Part shown: one piece after another, positions 37,881 through 46,448 of the stretch
How the letters are laid out: every line of letters begins with the position of its first letter
Position numbering within the stretch: position 1 is the first letter of the stretch
NCBI RefSeq assembly: GCF_004801295.1
Contig: NZ_SSOC01000005.1
Location: forward strand, 532,448 to 596,447
Direction of reading: 5' to 3'
Source of the DNA: Pseudothauera nasutitermitis
GTDB lineage: Bacteria > Pseudomonadota > Gammaproteobacteria > Burkholderiales > Rhodocyclaceae
Length of the DNA: 64,000 nucleotides
Made by a program: the position numbers and the translations under genes
The notes under the pieces: generated by a model
The model's input: only the letters and a program-made list of their open reading frames with translations
What the model was told of the DNA's origin: nothing
Database searches by the model: none

Positions 37881-40004
37881 ATGACCACACCCACCCCGCT
37901 TCCCCACGGACCGCGCGGCACCATCCGGGTGGTATGCGCGGCCTCCTCGCTGGGCGCGCCACAGCCCGGCCCGGCCGCCGCACCGGAAGCCCTGCTGGCC
38001 GCCGGCCTGCTGCGCCGCCTGAACGCACACGGCGCCCCGGCCGAAGCCGATCCGCTACTGCGCCCCTTCGAAGCGCCGCCGCACGGCGCACCGATGGCCG
38101 AACGCCTGGAGGCCGCCGGCATCTATCTGCGCCGCCTGGCCGACCACGTCGCCGCGCTGCCGCAGGACTGCCTGCCGCTGATCCTCGGCGGCGACCATTC
38201 GGTGGCCGCGGGCACCTGGCGCGGCGTTGCGCGCCGCGTGCAGCCGCGCGGCACGCTCGGGCTGATCTGGATCGACGCCCACCTCGACAGCCACACCGAT
38301 CTCAGCACCCACTCCGGCAACATCCACGGCATGCCGCTGGCCGCCCTGCTCGGCGAAGGCCACGAGGCGCTCACCGGCGTGCCCGGACCACGGCCGGACC
38401 CGAACCGGGTCTGCCTGATCGGCGCGCGTGCCTGGGAAGCGGAGGAATTGCAGCGCCTGACCCGCCTGGGCGCGCGCGTGTTCACCATGGCGGAGGTCCA
38501 CCGGCGCGGGCTCGCCGCCGTGTTCCGCGAAGCGCTGGAGATCGTGCGCGACGGCACCGCCGGCTTCGGCGTGAGCGTGGATCTGGATGCCGTCGATCCG
38601 CTCGATATGCCCGCCGTGCTGTGCCCCGAGCCCGACGGCCTGCGCGCCGCCGAACTGGCCGATGCGCTGCACGCGCTGCGCGCCTGCGGCGATCTGGCCG
38701 CGCTGGAGATCGTCGAGTACGTACCGGAACGCGATCCGCGCGGCGAATCGGCAATCCGGGCGATGCGCTGCGCGGAAGCCGCGCTGGGCGCGGGCACCTA
38801 TCTGCTGCGCACGCGCGAGCGCGAATTCGGCGCGCACAACTACGCGCCGCCGCCGGTGGTGTTCCAGCGCGGCGTGGGTGTCTGGCTGTGGGACGTGGAA
38901 GGGCGGCGCTATCTGGACATGATGGCCGCCTACTCCGCGCTGGCCTTCGGCCACGCCCACCCGCGCCTGCTCGGTGCGCTGACCGAACAGGCCGGCCGGC
39001 TCGCGCTGACCTCGCGGGCCTACGCCAACGACCGCTTGCCGATGCTGCTCGAACGCTTGTGCGTGGTGTTCGGCTATCAGCGCGCGCTGCCGGTCAATAC
39101 CGGGCTGGAGGCGGTGGAAACCGCGCTCAAGGCGGCGCGCAAATGGGCTTACCAGGTCAAGGGCGTACCCGCCGGCACGGCGGAGATCATCGCCTGCCAG
39201 GGCAATTTCCACGGCCGCTCGATCGCCATCGTCGGGCTGTCCTCGGAAGCGCGCTACCGCCAGGGCTTCGGCCCCTTCCCGCCGGGCCTGCGCTGCATTC
39301 CGTACGGCGATCCGCAGGCGTTGGAAGAAGCCATCACGCCCCATACCGCCGCCTTCCTAGTCGAACCGCTGCAGGCCGAGGGCGGCATGATTGTGCCGCC
39401 CTCCGGCTACCTCGCGCGCTGCGCGGAGATCTGCGCACGCCACAACGTGCTGCTGATTGCCGACGAGGTGCAGACCGGCCTGGGGCGCACCGGCCGCCTG
39501 CTGGGCTGCGACCACGACGGCGTGCGTCCGGACGGGCTGATCCTCGGCAAGGCACTCGGCGGCGGACTGCTGCCGGTGTCCGCCTTCCTCGCCGACGCGG
39601 CGGTGATGGACGTCTTCCAGCCCGGCGACCACGGCTCCACCTTCGGCGGCAATCCGCTGGGCGCGGCGGTGGCCCTGGAAGTGCTCGACCTGCTGGCCGA
39701 GACGCGCATCTGGGAACACGCCGAACGCCTGGGCGCGGAGCTGCGCCGGCGCCTCGCGGCCAGCCAGGCACCCTGCGTACGCGAAATCCGCGGACGCGGC
39801 CTGCTGACCGGCATCGAACTGGCCGCCGACGGCCCCAGCGCCGCGCGCGCCGCCGAACTGCTGCTCACGCGCGGCATCGCCACCCGCGACGCGCGCGGCA
39901 ACGTGCTGCGCCTGTCGCCGCCGCTGATCATCGACGACGCCGTGCTGGCCCAGGCGGCCGACACGGTCGGCGAAGTGCTGGGCATCCTGTCCGCCACGCA
40001 CTGA
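37881..40004 (+). CDS. arginase-ornithine aminotransferase fusion
   Basis: One continuous 707-residue frame encodes two enzymes. Residues 1-310 are an arginase: GGDHS (H106), WIDAHLD (D132, H134, D136), VSVDLD (D234, D236), all six binuclear Mn ligands at nearly canonical numbering. Substrate residues in STHSGNIHG (143-150) and the E in IVEYVP (E279) are also present. Residues 313-707 are an ornithine aminotransferase: REREFGAHNYAPPPVVFQRG, NTGLEAVETALKAARKW, EPLQAEGGM, DEVQTGLGRTG and the PLP lysine K557 in LGKALGGGLLP. The fused protein would turn arginine into urea and glutamate-5-semialdehyde via a shared ornithine. No frameshift or stop is visible between domains. Fusions of these two enzymes are not commonly described. 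Confidence 0.9.
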   Translation: MTTPTPLPHGPRGTIRVVCAASSLGAPQPGPAAAPEALLAAGLLRRLNAHGAPAEADPLLRPFEAPPHGAPMAERLEAAGIYLRRLADHVAALPQDCLPLILGGDHSVAAGTWRGVARRVQPRGTLGLIWIDAHLDSHTDLSTHSGNIHGMPLAALLGEGHEALTGVPGPRPDPNRVCLIGARAWEAEELQRLTRLGARVFTMAEVHRRGLAAVFREALEIVRDGTAGFGVSVDLDAVDPLDMPAVLCPEPDGLRAAELADALHALRACGDLAALEIVEYVPERDPRGESAIRAMRCAEAALGAGTYLLRTREREFGAHNYAPPPVVFQRGVGVWLWDVEGRRYLDMMAAYSALAFGHAHPRLLGALTEQAGRLALTSRAYANDRLPMLLERLCVVFGYQRALPVNTGLEAVETALKAARKWAYQVKGVPAGTAEIIACQGNFHGRSIAIVGLSSEARYRQGFGPFPPGLRCIPYGDPQALEEAITPHTAAFLVEPLQAEGGMIVPPSGYLARCAEICARHNVLLIADEVQTGLGRTGRLLGCDHDGVRPDGLILGKALGGGLLPVSAFLADAAVMDVFQPGDHGSTFGGNPLGAAVALEVLDLLAETRIWEHAERLGAELRRRLAASQAPCVREIRGRGLLTGIELAADGPSAARAAELLLTRGIATRDARGNVLRLSPPLIIDDAVLAQAADTVGEVLGILSATH

Positions 40005-40232
40005 AAAAGACACGCGGGCAGGCGCCGAAACACCCCTCACGCCGGCGGTTTCCCGGGCAGTTTTCCGGACGCTCGGAACGCGTCGTTTCCATGCGCACCA
40101 ATGTTGTGCGCCTTTCGAGGCAGTTCCCGGACAATTACGCGCAAATCCGCTGAAATCCCCCCCACTCGGAGGATTTTCGTTGCTACACTTCGCCCCGAAA
40201 AATTCACTTACTTTTCGCGGAGAAAACCCTCC

Positions 40233-41690
40233 ATGATGCTCTGGCTCGTCGTCGCCTATCTCGTCGTCTCGATCGGCATCGGCCTGATCGCGGCCGCCCG
40301 GGTGCACAACGCGCGCGACTACATCGTCGCCGGCCGCAATCTGCCCATGTACATCGTGCTGGCGATGGTGTTCGCCACCTGGTTCGGCGCCGAGACGGTG
40401 CTCGGCATCTCCGCCACCTTCCTCGACGAAGGCTTCCGCGGGCTGATCTCCGATCCGCTCGGCGCCTCGCTGTGCCTGGTGCTGTTCGGGCTGATCTTCG
40501 CCCGTCCGCTGTACCGCATGAACCTGCTCACGCTGGGCGACTTCTTCCGCGTGCGCTACAACCGCCAGACCGAGCTGATCCTGTCGATCTGCATCATCGT
40601 TTCTTACCTGGGCTGGGTGGGCGCGCAGATCACCGCGCTCGGGCTGATCTTCGACATCCTCTCCCAGGGCGCCATCACCCCCGCCCAGGGCATCCTCATC
40701 GGCACGGCGGTGATCGTGCTGTATACGCTGTTCGGCGGCATGTGGTCGGTGGCCATCACCACCTTCGTGCAGATGATCGTCATCGTCGCCGGCCTGCTCT
40801 ACGTCACCTGGCTGGCCAGCGACATGGCCGGCGGCTTCACGACGGTGATCTCCAGCGCCGCCGCCGAAGGCAAGTTCGAATGGCTGCCGAAGCTGGACGC
40901 GCTCGACATCCTGGCGTGGACCGCCGCGCTGGTCACCATGGCGCTCGGCTCGATTCCGCAGCAGGACGTGTTCCAGCGCGTCAACTCGTCGAAGAACGAG
41001 AACATCGCGGTGTGGTCGACCGCGCTGGGCGGCATGGCCTACTTCTTCTTCGCCGCCGTGCCGCTGTTCCTCGCCTACTCGGCCACGCTGGTCGACCCGG
41101 CCATGGTCGAGCGCCTGATGGCCGAGGACACCCAGCGCATCCTGCCCACGCTGATCGTCGACTACATGCCGTTCACCGCCCAGGTGGTGTTCTTCGGCGC
41201 GCTGCTGTCGGTGATCATGAGTACCGCCTCGGGCACCCTGCTGGCGCCCTCGGTGACCTTCTCCGAGAACGTGGTGCGCGGCTTCTTCCCCGGCATGACC
41301 GACCGCCAGCTGCTGTGGACCACCCGCGTCACCGTGGCCGGCTTCGCGGTCATCGTCACCGCCTACGCGCTGTCCACCGACGCCACCATCCACCATATGG
41401 TGGAGAGCGCCTACCGCGTCACCCTGGCCGGCGCCTTCGTGCCGCTGGCCGCCGGGCTGTTCTGGAAGCGCGCCAACAACCTGGGCGCCGGGCTGGCGAT
41501 CGCCTTCGGCCTAGCCACCTGGCTGCTGCTCGAATTCACCATGCCGGAAGGCGACATCGAACCGCAGCTCCTCGGCCTGTTCGCCGCCGCACTGGGCATG
41601 CTGATCGGTGGCTACGTCGGCCCGCGCAACCACCACCGCCCGCACGCCGGCCACCACCGCGCCGCCGCCGCCACCCACCACGCACGCTGA
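40233..41690 (+). CDS. sodium:solute symporter (SSS family)
   Basis: The 485-residue carrier has about 13 hydrophobic helices. It starts WLVVAYLVVSIGIGLIAAARVHNARDYIVAGRNLP, with AGR near residue 36 as in SSS proteins, and contains GATW-like FATWFGAETVLG and a typical GSIPQQDVFQRV. The C-terminal tail is histidine-rich (NHHRPHAGHHRAAAATHHAR), unusual for the family and possibly metal binding. The solute is unknown. It follows the arginase-OAT fusion after a 228-bp gap, so it could import an amino acid or a related compound (inference). The first of two adjacent ATGs (40233) is used. Confidence 0.88.
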   Translation: MMLWLVVAYLVVSIGIGLIAAARVHNARDYIVAGRNLPMYIVLAMVFATWFGAETVLGISATFLDEGFRGLISDPLGASLCLVLFGLIFARPLYRMNLLTLGDFFRVRYNRQTELILSICIIVSYLGWVGAQITALGLIFDILSQGAITPAQGILIGTAVIVLYTLFGGMWSVAITTFVQMIVIVAGLLYVTWLASDMAGGFTTVISSAAAEGKFEWLPKLDALDILAWTAALVTMALGSIPQQDVFQRVNSSKNENIAVWSTALGGMAYFFFAAVPLFLAYSATLVDPAMVERLMAEDTQRILPTLIVDYMPFTAQVVFFGALLSVIMSTASGTLLAPSVTFSENVVRGFFPGMTDRQLLWTTRVTVAGFAVIVTAYALSTDATIHHMVESAYRVTLAGAFVPLAAGLFWKRANNLGAGLAIAFGLATWLLLEFTMPEGDIEPQLLGLFAAALGMLIGGYVGPRNHHRPHAGHHRAAAATHHAR

Positions 41691-41703
41691 GCGTGCCGCC
41701 CCC

Positions 41704-41717
41704 TTGACCCCGGTCAA
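41704..41717. promoter_or_regulatory. FNR/Anr-type box upstream of ubiU
   Basis: TTGACCCCGGTCAA is a perfect palindrome matching the FNR/Anr consensus TTGAT-N4-ATCAA with C/G at the flexible positions. The centre is 41710.5. A -10-like TATGGT lies at 41740-41745, so a start site near 41752 would put the box at about -41.5, the class II activating position. It precedes genes for O2-independent ubiquinone synthesis, known to be FNR-controlled in E. coli. Confidence 0.75.
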
Positions 41718-41742
41718 AGCACGGGGGGCGCACTGCAACTAT

Positions 41743-41772
41743 GGTTGCGGGGCTTTCGAAAGCCCCGCAACC
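41743..41772. promoter_or_regulatory. perfect 30-bp palindrome just before the ubiU start
   Basis: Two 15-bp arms with no spacer (centre at 41757/41758; core GGGGCTTTCGAAAGCCCC) end two bases before the ubiU ATG. No Shine-Dalgarno sequence is seen between it and the ATG. It partly overlaps the predicted -10 box and transcription start. It may be an operator or an RNA hairpin that hides the initiation region. Confidence 0.7.
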
Positions 41773-41774
41773 CC

Positions 41775-42800
41775 ATGACCATTCCCCCAAAAAACGGACA
41801 ACGCATCGAACTGGTGTGCCCAGCCGGCAGCCTGCCGGCCCTGAAGACCGCCATCGATCACGGCGCCGACTGCGTCTACCTCGGTTTCAAGGACGCCACC
41901 AACGCGCGCAACTTCACCGGCCTGAACTTCGACCCCGCGAGCATGCGCGAAGGCGTGGACTACGCCCACCGGCGCGGCCGCAAGGTGCTGCTGGCGCTCA
42001 ACACCTACCCGCAGGCGCACAACTGGAGCGACTGGACCGCCGCCATCGACCGCGCCGCCGAGATGGGCCTGAACGCGGTGATCCTCGCCGATCCGGGGCT
42101 GATGGCCTACGCCGCCAAAACCCACCCCAACCTGCGCCTGCACCTCTCCGTGCAGGGCTCGGCGACCAGCTACGAGGCCATCAACTTCTACCACGAGCGT
42201 TTCGGCATCCAGCGCGCCGTGCTGCCGCGCGTGCTCTCGCTCGCCCAGGTGGAACAGGTGATCGGCAGGACACCGGTGGAAATCGAAGTGTTCGGTTTCG
42301 GCGGCCTGTGCGTCATGGTCGAGGGGCGCTGCGCGCTGTCGGCCTACGCCACGGGCGAATCGCCCAACTGCAACGGCGCTTGCTCGCCGGGCAAGCACGT
42401 GCGCTGGGAACAGACCCCCAAGGGCATGGAAACCCGCCTCAACGGCATCCTCATCGACCGCTTCGACGACGGCGAGCGCGCCGGCTACCCGACGCTGTGC
42501 AAGGGCCGCTTCGACGTCAACGGCGAGACCTACTACGCCATCGAGGAGCCCACCAGCCTGAACACCCTCGAACTGCTGCCCACGCTGGCGCGCGCTGGCG
42601 TCAGCGCGATCAAGATCGAGGGCCGCCAGCGCAGCCCGGCCTACGTCGCCCAGGTCACCAAGGTGTGGCGCGCCGCGCTCGACCGCGTGATGGCCGATGC
42701 CGACAACTTCGCCGTGCAGCCCGCCTGGATGGCCGAACTCAACAAGGTCTCCGAAGGTCAGAGCCACACCCTGGGCGCCTACTACCGTCCGTGGAAGTAA
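41775..42800 (+). CDS. ubiU: O2-independent ubiquinone biosynthesis protein UbiU (U32 family)
   Basis: The 341-residue U32-peptidase-family protein has LVCPAGSLPALKTAIDHGAD at the start and the four cysteines of the UbiU 4Fe-4S site in GFGGLCVMVEGRCALS, NCNGACSPG and YPTLCKGRFD. With UbiV it forms the complex that hydroxylates the ubiquinone ring without oxygen. The ATG at 41775 is used. An in-frame TTG at 41745 is inside the palindrome. Translation start lacks a clear SD, which is unusual. First gene of the ubiUVT operon. Confidence 0.93.
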   Translation: MTIPPKNGQRIELVCPAGSLPALKTAIDHGADCVYLGFKDATNARNFTGLNFDPASMREGVDYAHRRGRKVLLALNTYPQAHNWSDWTAAIDRAAEMGLNAVILADPGLMAYAAKTHPNLRLHLSVQGSATSYEAINFYHERFGIQRAVLPRVLSLAQVEQVIGRTPVEIEVFGFGGLCVMVEGRCALSAYATGESPNCNGACSPGKHVRWEQTPKGMETRLNGILIDRFDDGERAGYPTLCKGRFDVNGETYYAIEEPTSLNTLELLPTLARAGVSAIKIEGRQRSPAYVAQVTKVWRAALDRVMADADNFAVQPAWMAELNKVSEGQSHTLGAYYRPWK

Positions 42801-42834
42801 GCCGCCGCCCGCCCCAACCGGATTCGCCCGCACC

Positions 42835-43731
42835 ATGAAACTCGCCCTCGGCCCCCTGCTCTACTATTGGCCGCGCCAGGCCACGCTCGACTTCTACGCC
42901 AACGTCGCCGACAGCGCGGCCGACATCGTCTACCTCGGCGAGACGGTGTGCTCGCGCCGCCACGAACTGCGCCTCGACGACTGGCTCGAAGTCGCCGGCA
43001 TGCTGGCTGCCGCCGGCAAGGAAGTGCTGCTGTCCACCCAGGCGCTGATCGAATCCGAATCCGATCTCAAGACCCTGCGCCGCATCGTCGCCCAGCGCGA
43101 TTTCGGCGTGGAGGCCAACGACATGGGCGCGGTGCGCCTGCTCGCCGAGGCCGGCCGGCAGGACTGGGTGGCCGGCCCCACGCTCAACGTGTTCAACCCG
43201 ATCACCCTGGAACTGCTGCGCGAATCCGGCGCGCGGCGCTGGGTGATGGCCCCGGAGATGTCCGGCGAGGCCCTCGGCGCGCTGCAGGCCGGGCTGCCGC
43301 AGGCGCTGGAGACCGAAGTGTTCGCCTGGGGCCGCCTGCCGCTCGCACACTCCGCGCGCTGCTTCACCGCCCGCCACTTCAACCTGCAGAAGGACACCTG
43401 TGAGTTCCGCTGCCTGGGAATGAGCGAAGGCATCCTGCTGCGCACCCGCGAGGGCGAACCCTTCCTCACCCTCAACGGCGTGCAGACCCAATCGGCGCGC
43501 GTCTACAATCTGCTGGGTGATCTGCCCGCGGTACGCGAGCGCGCCCAGGTGCTGCGCATCAGCCCGCAGGGCGAACACACCGCCGCGGTGGTGGACACCT
43601 TCCGCGCCGCGCTCGACGGCAGGATCGACCCGGCCGGTGCCCTGGCCGCCAGCGCCCAATGGATGAACGAAGCGCCGTGCAACGGCTTCTGGCACGGCCG
43701 CCCCGGCGTCGAGCAGTACGTCGCCGCCTGA
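42835..43731 (+). CDS. ubiV: O2-independent ubiquinone biosynthesis protein UbiV (U32 family)
   Basis: The 298-residue U32 protein has cysteine C39 in GETVCSRRHELR and the trio C-x12-C-x3-C in ARCFTARHFNLQKDTCEFRC. These are the same four ligand positions known for E. coli UbiV. It pairs with UbiU for anaerobic ring hydroxylation. It begins 34 bases after ubiU and is followed by ubiT after 29 bases, so it is in the same operon. Confidence 0.93.
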   Translation: MKLALGPLLYYWPRQATLDFYANVADSAADIVYLGETVCSRRHELRLDDWLEVAGMLAAAGKEVLLSTQALIESESDLKTLRRIVAQRDFGVEANDMGAVRLLAEAGRQDWVAGPTLNVFNPITLELLRESGARRWVMAPEMSGEALGALQAGLPQALETEVFAWGRLPLAHSARCFTARHFNLQKDTCEFRCLGMSEGILLRTREGEPFLTLNGVQTQSARVYNLLGDLPAVRERAQVLRISPQGEHTAAVVDTFRAALDGRIDPAGALAASAQWMNEAPCNGFWHGRPGVEQYVAA

Positions 43732-43760
43732 CCTTTCGCACATTTTTCAGGACTGCCGCC

Positions 43761-44297
43761 ATGCCCGCCCTGCCCACCTTGCCCAGTTTCAGCCGGCTGC
43801 AGGCCGCCGCGCGCCGCCTGCCCGCCTTCACCCTGCCGCCCGCCGTGGGCCGCCTGGTCGCCCGCCTGCCGCAGCAGCCGCCCGCGCTGGCGCTCAGCGT
43901 GGCACTCAATCTCGCCCTCGGGCGCATCCTGCCGCGCGACAACCTGCTGCCGCTGACCGGGCGCCGCCTGCGCCTGCGCGTCACCGACGCCGGCCTGACG
44001 CTGGATTTCGGCCTCACCGAACGCGGCTTCCGCCCGCAGCCGGCCGGCGGCCAGGCCGATCTCACCCTGTCCGCCACGGTGCGCGACTACCTCGCCCTGG
44101 CGCTGCGCGAAGAGGATGCCGACACCCTGTTCTTCAGCCGCCGGCTGATCATGGAAGGCGACACCGAACTCGGCCTGCTGGTGAAGAACACCCTGGACGC
44201 GGTGGATTGGGACGCGCTGGCCACCAAATGGTCGCCCGCCGCGCTGCTCGCCCGCCTGCCGCTGCCCGGCCGCGCGCGCCGGCCGGCCGACCTGTAG
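43761..44297 (+). CDS. ubiT: SCP2-domain ubiquinone accessory protein UbiT
   Basis: The 178-residue protein has a SCP2-like lipid-binding domain (residues 45-150; ALSVALNLALGRILPR, LTLSATVRDYLALALREEDA, FFSRRLIMEGDTELGLLVKN). The FxRRLxMEGDTELGLxVKN string is the UbiT/UbiJ hallmark. UbiT holds the hydrophobic quinone intermediates for the anaerobic pathway. The ATG at 43761 begins a normal N-terminus; an upstream ATG at 43659 lies inside ubiV. Completes ubiUVT. Confidence 0.92.
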   Translation: MPALPTLPSFSRLQAAARRLPAFTLPPAVGRLVARLPQQPPALALSVALNLALGRILPRDNLLPLTGRRLRLRVTDAGLTLDFGLTERGFRPQPAGGQADLTLSATVRDYLALALREEDADTLFFSRRLIMEGDTELGLLVKNTLDAVDWDALATKWSPAALLARLPLPGRARRPADL

Positions 44298-44342
44298 GCC
44301 CAAGCCGATAGAATCGGGCCTTCCTCCCCCCGGAACGGCCCG

Positions 44343-45419
44343 ATGGCGCGCGCCTCCTCCAACCTGCCGCTGCATCTGGCGATCGCCTACGCGGCGCTGA
44401 TCGCCTACGCCTGCCTGCACCCGTTCACCGGCTGGCAGGCCATCGGGCTGCCGCCCTTCGACTATCTCACCGCGCCCTGGCCACGCTATTACCGCGTCGA
44501 GGACATCGTCCTCAACGTGCTCGGCTATGTGCCGCTGGGTTTTGTTCTGGCCGCCGGGCTGGCCCGCCGCCTGGGGCCGTTCGGACGCATCCTGGCCACT
44601 GTGCTGCTCGCCGGCCTGCTCAGCCTGGCGCTGGAAACCACGCAGAACTACCTGCCCACGCGGGTGGCTTCCAACCTCGACCTGGGCTTCAACCTGCTCG
44701 GTGGCCTGATCGGCGCATTCTTCGGCAGCCTGTGGGGCAGCGCGCTGTTCGCCCCGCAGGGTGGGCTGCAGCGCTGGCGCGGACGGCGCTTCATCGGCGG
44801 GCACACCGGCGACGCCGGGCTGATCCTGCTGGCGCTGTGGCTGCTCACCCAGTTCACCGCGGACGGCCTGCTGTTCGGCAGCGGCGACCTGCGCCAGGCG
44901 CTCGATCTGCCCAATCCGGTGGCCTTCGCGCCGGAGCGCTTCATCCTCCTGGAAGCTGCGCACGTCGCCGCCACGCTGGTCGGCGTCGGCCTGTTCGTAC
45001 GCTGCATCATGCTGGCGCCCAGCGTATGGCCCATCCTGCTGTTGTTCGCACTGGCGCTGGGCGCCACCACGCTGGCCACTTTCAGCTTCTTCTCGGCCGA
45101 CGAACCCCTCGCCTGGCTGACCCCCGGCGCCCGCCGGGGGCTGGCGATCGGCGTGCCGCTGCTCGGCATCAGCCTGCTGCTGCCACGCGTGGTGCAGCAC
45201 GCGCTGGCCGGCATGGCCATCCTGGCCGCCACCGCGCTGGTCAATCTGATGCCGGAAAACCCCTACCTGTCCTTCCGCCACCCGGCCGGCGGGCACTTTC
45301 TCAATTTCCACGGTCTGACCGGAGTGGCCGCCGCGGCCTGGCCCTTCCTCGCCCTCGCCTACCTGTCGGCGCTCGGCCTGTGGCGCGGCGAGCACCTGGC
45401 CGACGGACGGCGCATATAA
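44343..45419 (+). CDS. VanZ-family membrane protein
   Basis: The 358-residue protein has about ten hydrophobic helices. The N-terminal third carries the VanZ pattern: IVLNVLGYVPLGFVLA, LLSLALETTQNYLPTRVASNLDLGFNLLGGLIGA. The C-terminal part has further helices of no known family. VanZ-like proteins are poorly understood beyond the teicoplanin case. It begins 45 bases after ubiT and could be co-transcribed. Confidence 0.8.
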   Translation: MARASSNLPLHLAIAYAALIAYACLHPFTGWQAIGLPPFDYLTAPWPRYYRVEDIVLNVLGYVPLGFVLAAGLARRLGPFGRILATVLLAGLLSLALETTQNYLPTRVASNLDLGFNLLGGLIGAFFGSLWGSALFAPQGGLQRWRGRRFIGGHTGDAGLILLALWLLTQFTADGLLFGSGDLRQALDLPNPVAFAPERFILLEAAHVAATLVGVGLFVRCIMLAPSVWPILLLFALALGATTLATFSFFSADEPLAWLTPGARRGLAIGVPLLGISLLLPRVVQHALAGMAILAATALVNLMPENPYLSFRHPAGGHFLNFHGLTGVAAAAWPFLALAYLSALGLWRGEHLADGRRI

Positions 45420-45443
45420 TCGGGCGGTTCCCCCGGAGTCCGC

Positions 45444-45764
45444 ATGAGCTACTTCAAACACCACGTCTTCTTCTGCTGCAACCAGCGCAAGCCCGGCGAG
45501 ACCAGCTGCAACGACCATCACGCCACCGAGATGCAGACCTACGCCAAGGACCGCATTGCCGCGCTCGGCCTCAAGGGGCGCGGCAACGTGCGCATCAACA
45601 AGGCCGGCTGTCTCGGGCGCTGCGACGATGGCCCGGTACTGGTGGTGTACCCCGACGAGACCTGGTACACCTACGTGGACCGCGAGGACATCGACGAAAT
45701 CATCGAATCCCATCTGGCGAACGGCCGGGTGGTCGAGCGCCTGCGCCTGCCGGAGGCCCCATGA
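45444..45764 (+). CDS. thioredoxin-like 2Fe-2S ferredoxin
   Basis: The 106-residue protein has FFCCNQRKPGETSCNDH at the N-terminus and NKAGCLGRCDDGPVLVVYPD near 55-75. This is the four-cysteine pattern of the Shethna-type thioredoxin-like 2Fe-2S family. The final TYVDREDIDEIIESHL is typical. It probably transfers electrons or senses redox; partners are unknown. It overlaps the following hydrolase gene by ATGA. Confidence 0.88.
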   Translation: MSYFKHHVFFCCNQRKPGETSCNDHHATEMQTYAKDRIAALGLKGRGNVRINKAGCLGRCDDGPVLVVYPDETWYTYVDREDIDEIIESHLANGRVVERLRLPEAP

Positions 45765-46417
45765 GCCGGCCCGCCCCCACCGAGAACGCCCTGCTGCGCG
45801 GCGCGGCCGGCGCGCTGGATGTGCTGATCGACGTGCCCGCCGAGGTGCGCGGCATCGCCGTGGTGTGCCACCCGCATCCGCTGTACGGCGGCGCCAACAC
45901 CAACAAGGTCACCCATACGCTGGCACGCGCCTTCCGCGAACTGGGCTACGCCGTGCTGCGCCCCAACTTCCGCGGCGTGGGCAAGAGCGAGGGCAGCCAT
46001 GACCTGGGCAATGGCGAGACCGAGGACACGCTGGCGGTGGTCGAATGGGCACGCCAGCGCTGGGGCGATCTGCCGCTGGCGCTGGGCGGCTTTTCCTTCG
46101 GCAGCTACGTGCAGTGCCGGGTCGCCAACCAGCTGGCCGGCGACGCGTACCGGGCGGAGCGCTTCGCGCTGGTCGGCATGGCCGCCGGCAACGCGGCCGA
46201 CGGCGCCCGGCAGTACGACACGCCGCCGCTGCCCGCCGGCCTTTCCAGCCTGATCATCCACGGCGAGAACGACGAGACCGTGCCGCTCGCCAACGTGCTC
46301 GACTGGGCCCGGCCGCAGGAACTGCCGGTGGTGGTGGTGCCGGGCGCGGACCACTTCTTCCACGGCAAGCTGCATCTGATCCGCGACTTCGTCGCGCGCG
46401 TCTGGGCGCCGCGCTGA
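45761..46417 (+). CDS. alpha/beta-hydrolase (COG2945 type)
   Basis: The 218-residue hydrolase has VVCHPHPLYGGANTNKV near 35, a nucleophile elbow GGFSFGSY near 105, IIHGENDETVPLANV with the acidic residue near 170 and the catalytic histidine in VPGADHFFHGKL. The HPHPLYGG element is the mark of the COG2945 group of predicted cytoplasmic hydrolases. It is coupled to the 2Fe-2S gene by a four-base overlap. Substrate unknown. Confidence 0.88.
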   Translation: MSRPAPTENALLRGAAGALDVLIDVPAEVRGIAVVCHPHPLYGGANTNKVTHTLARAFRELGYAVLRPNFRGVGKSEGSHDLGNGETEDTLAVVEWARQRWGDLPLALGGFSFGSYVQCRVANQLAGDAYRAERFALVGMAAGNAADGARQYDTPPLPAGLSSLIIHGENDETVPLANVLDWARPQELPVVVVPGADHFFHGKLHLIRDFVARVWAPR

Positions 46418-46448
46418 GCGCGGCCGCCCGCACCCGGAGGAATCCACG

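Noticed and set aside
40055..40135. Imperfect direct repeat GGCAGTT-CCGGAC upstream of the symporter
   Set aside because: Only two inexact copies about 64 bp apart, with no link to a known regulator; too weak to call as an operator.
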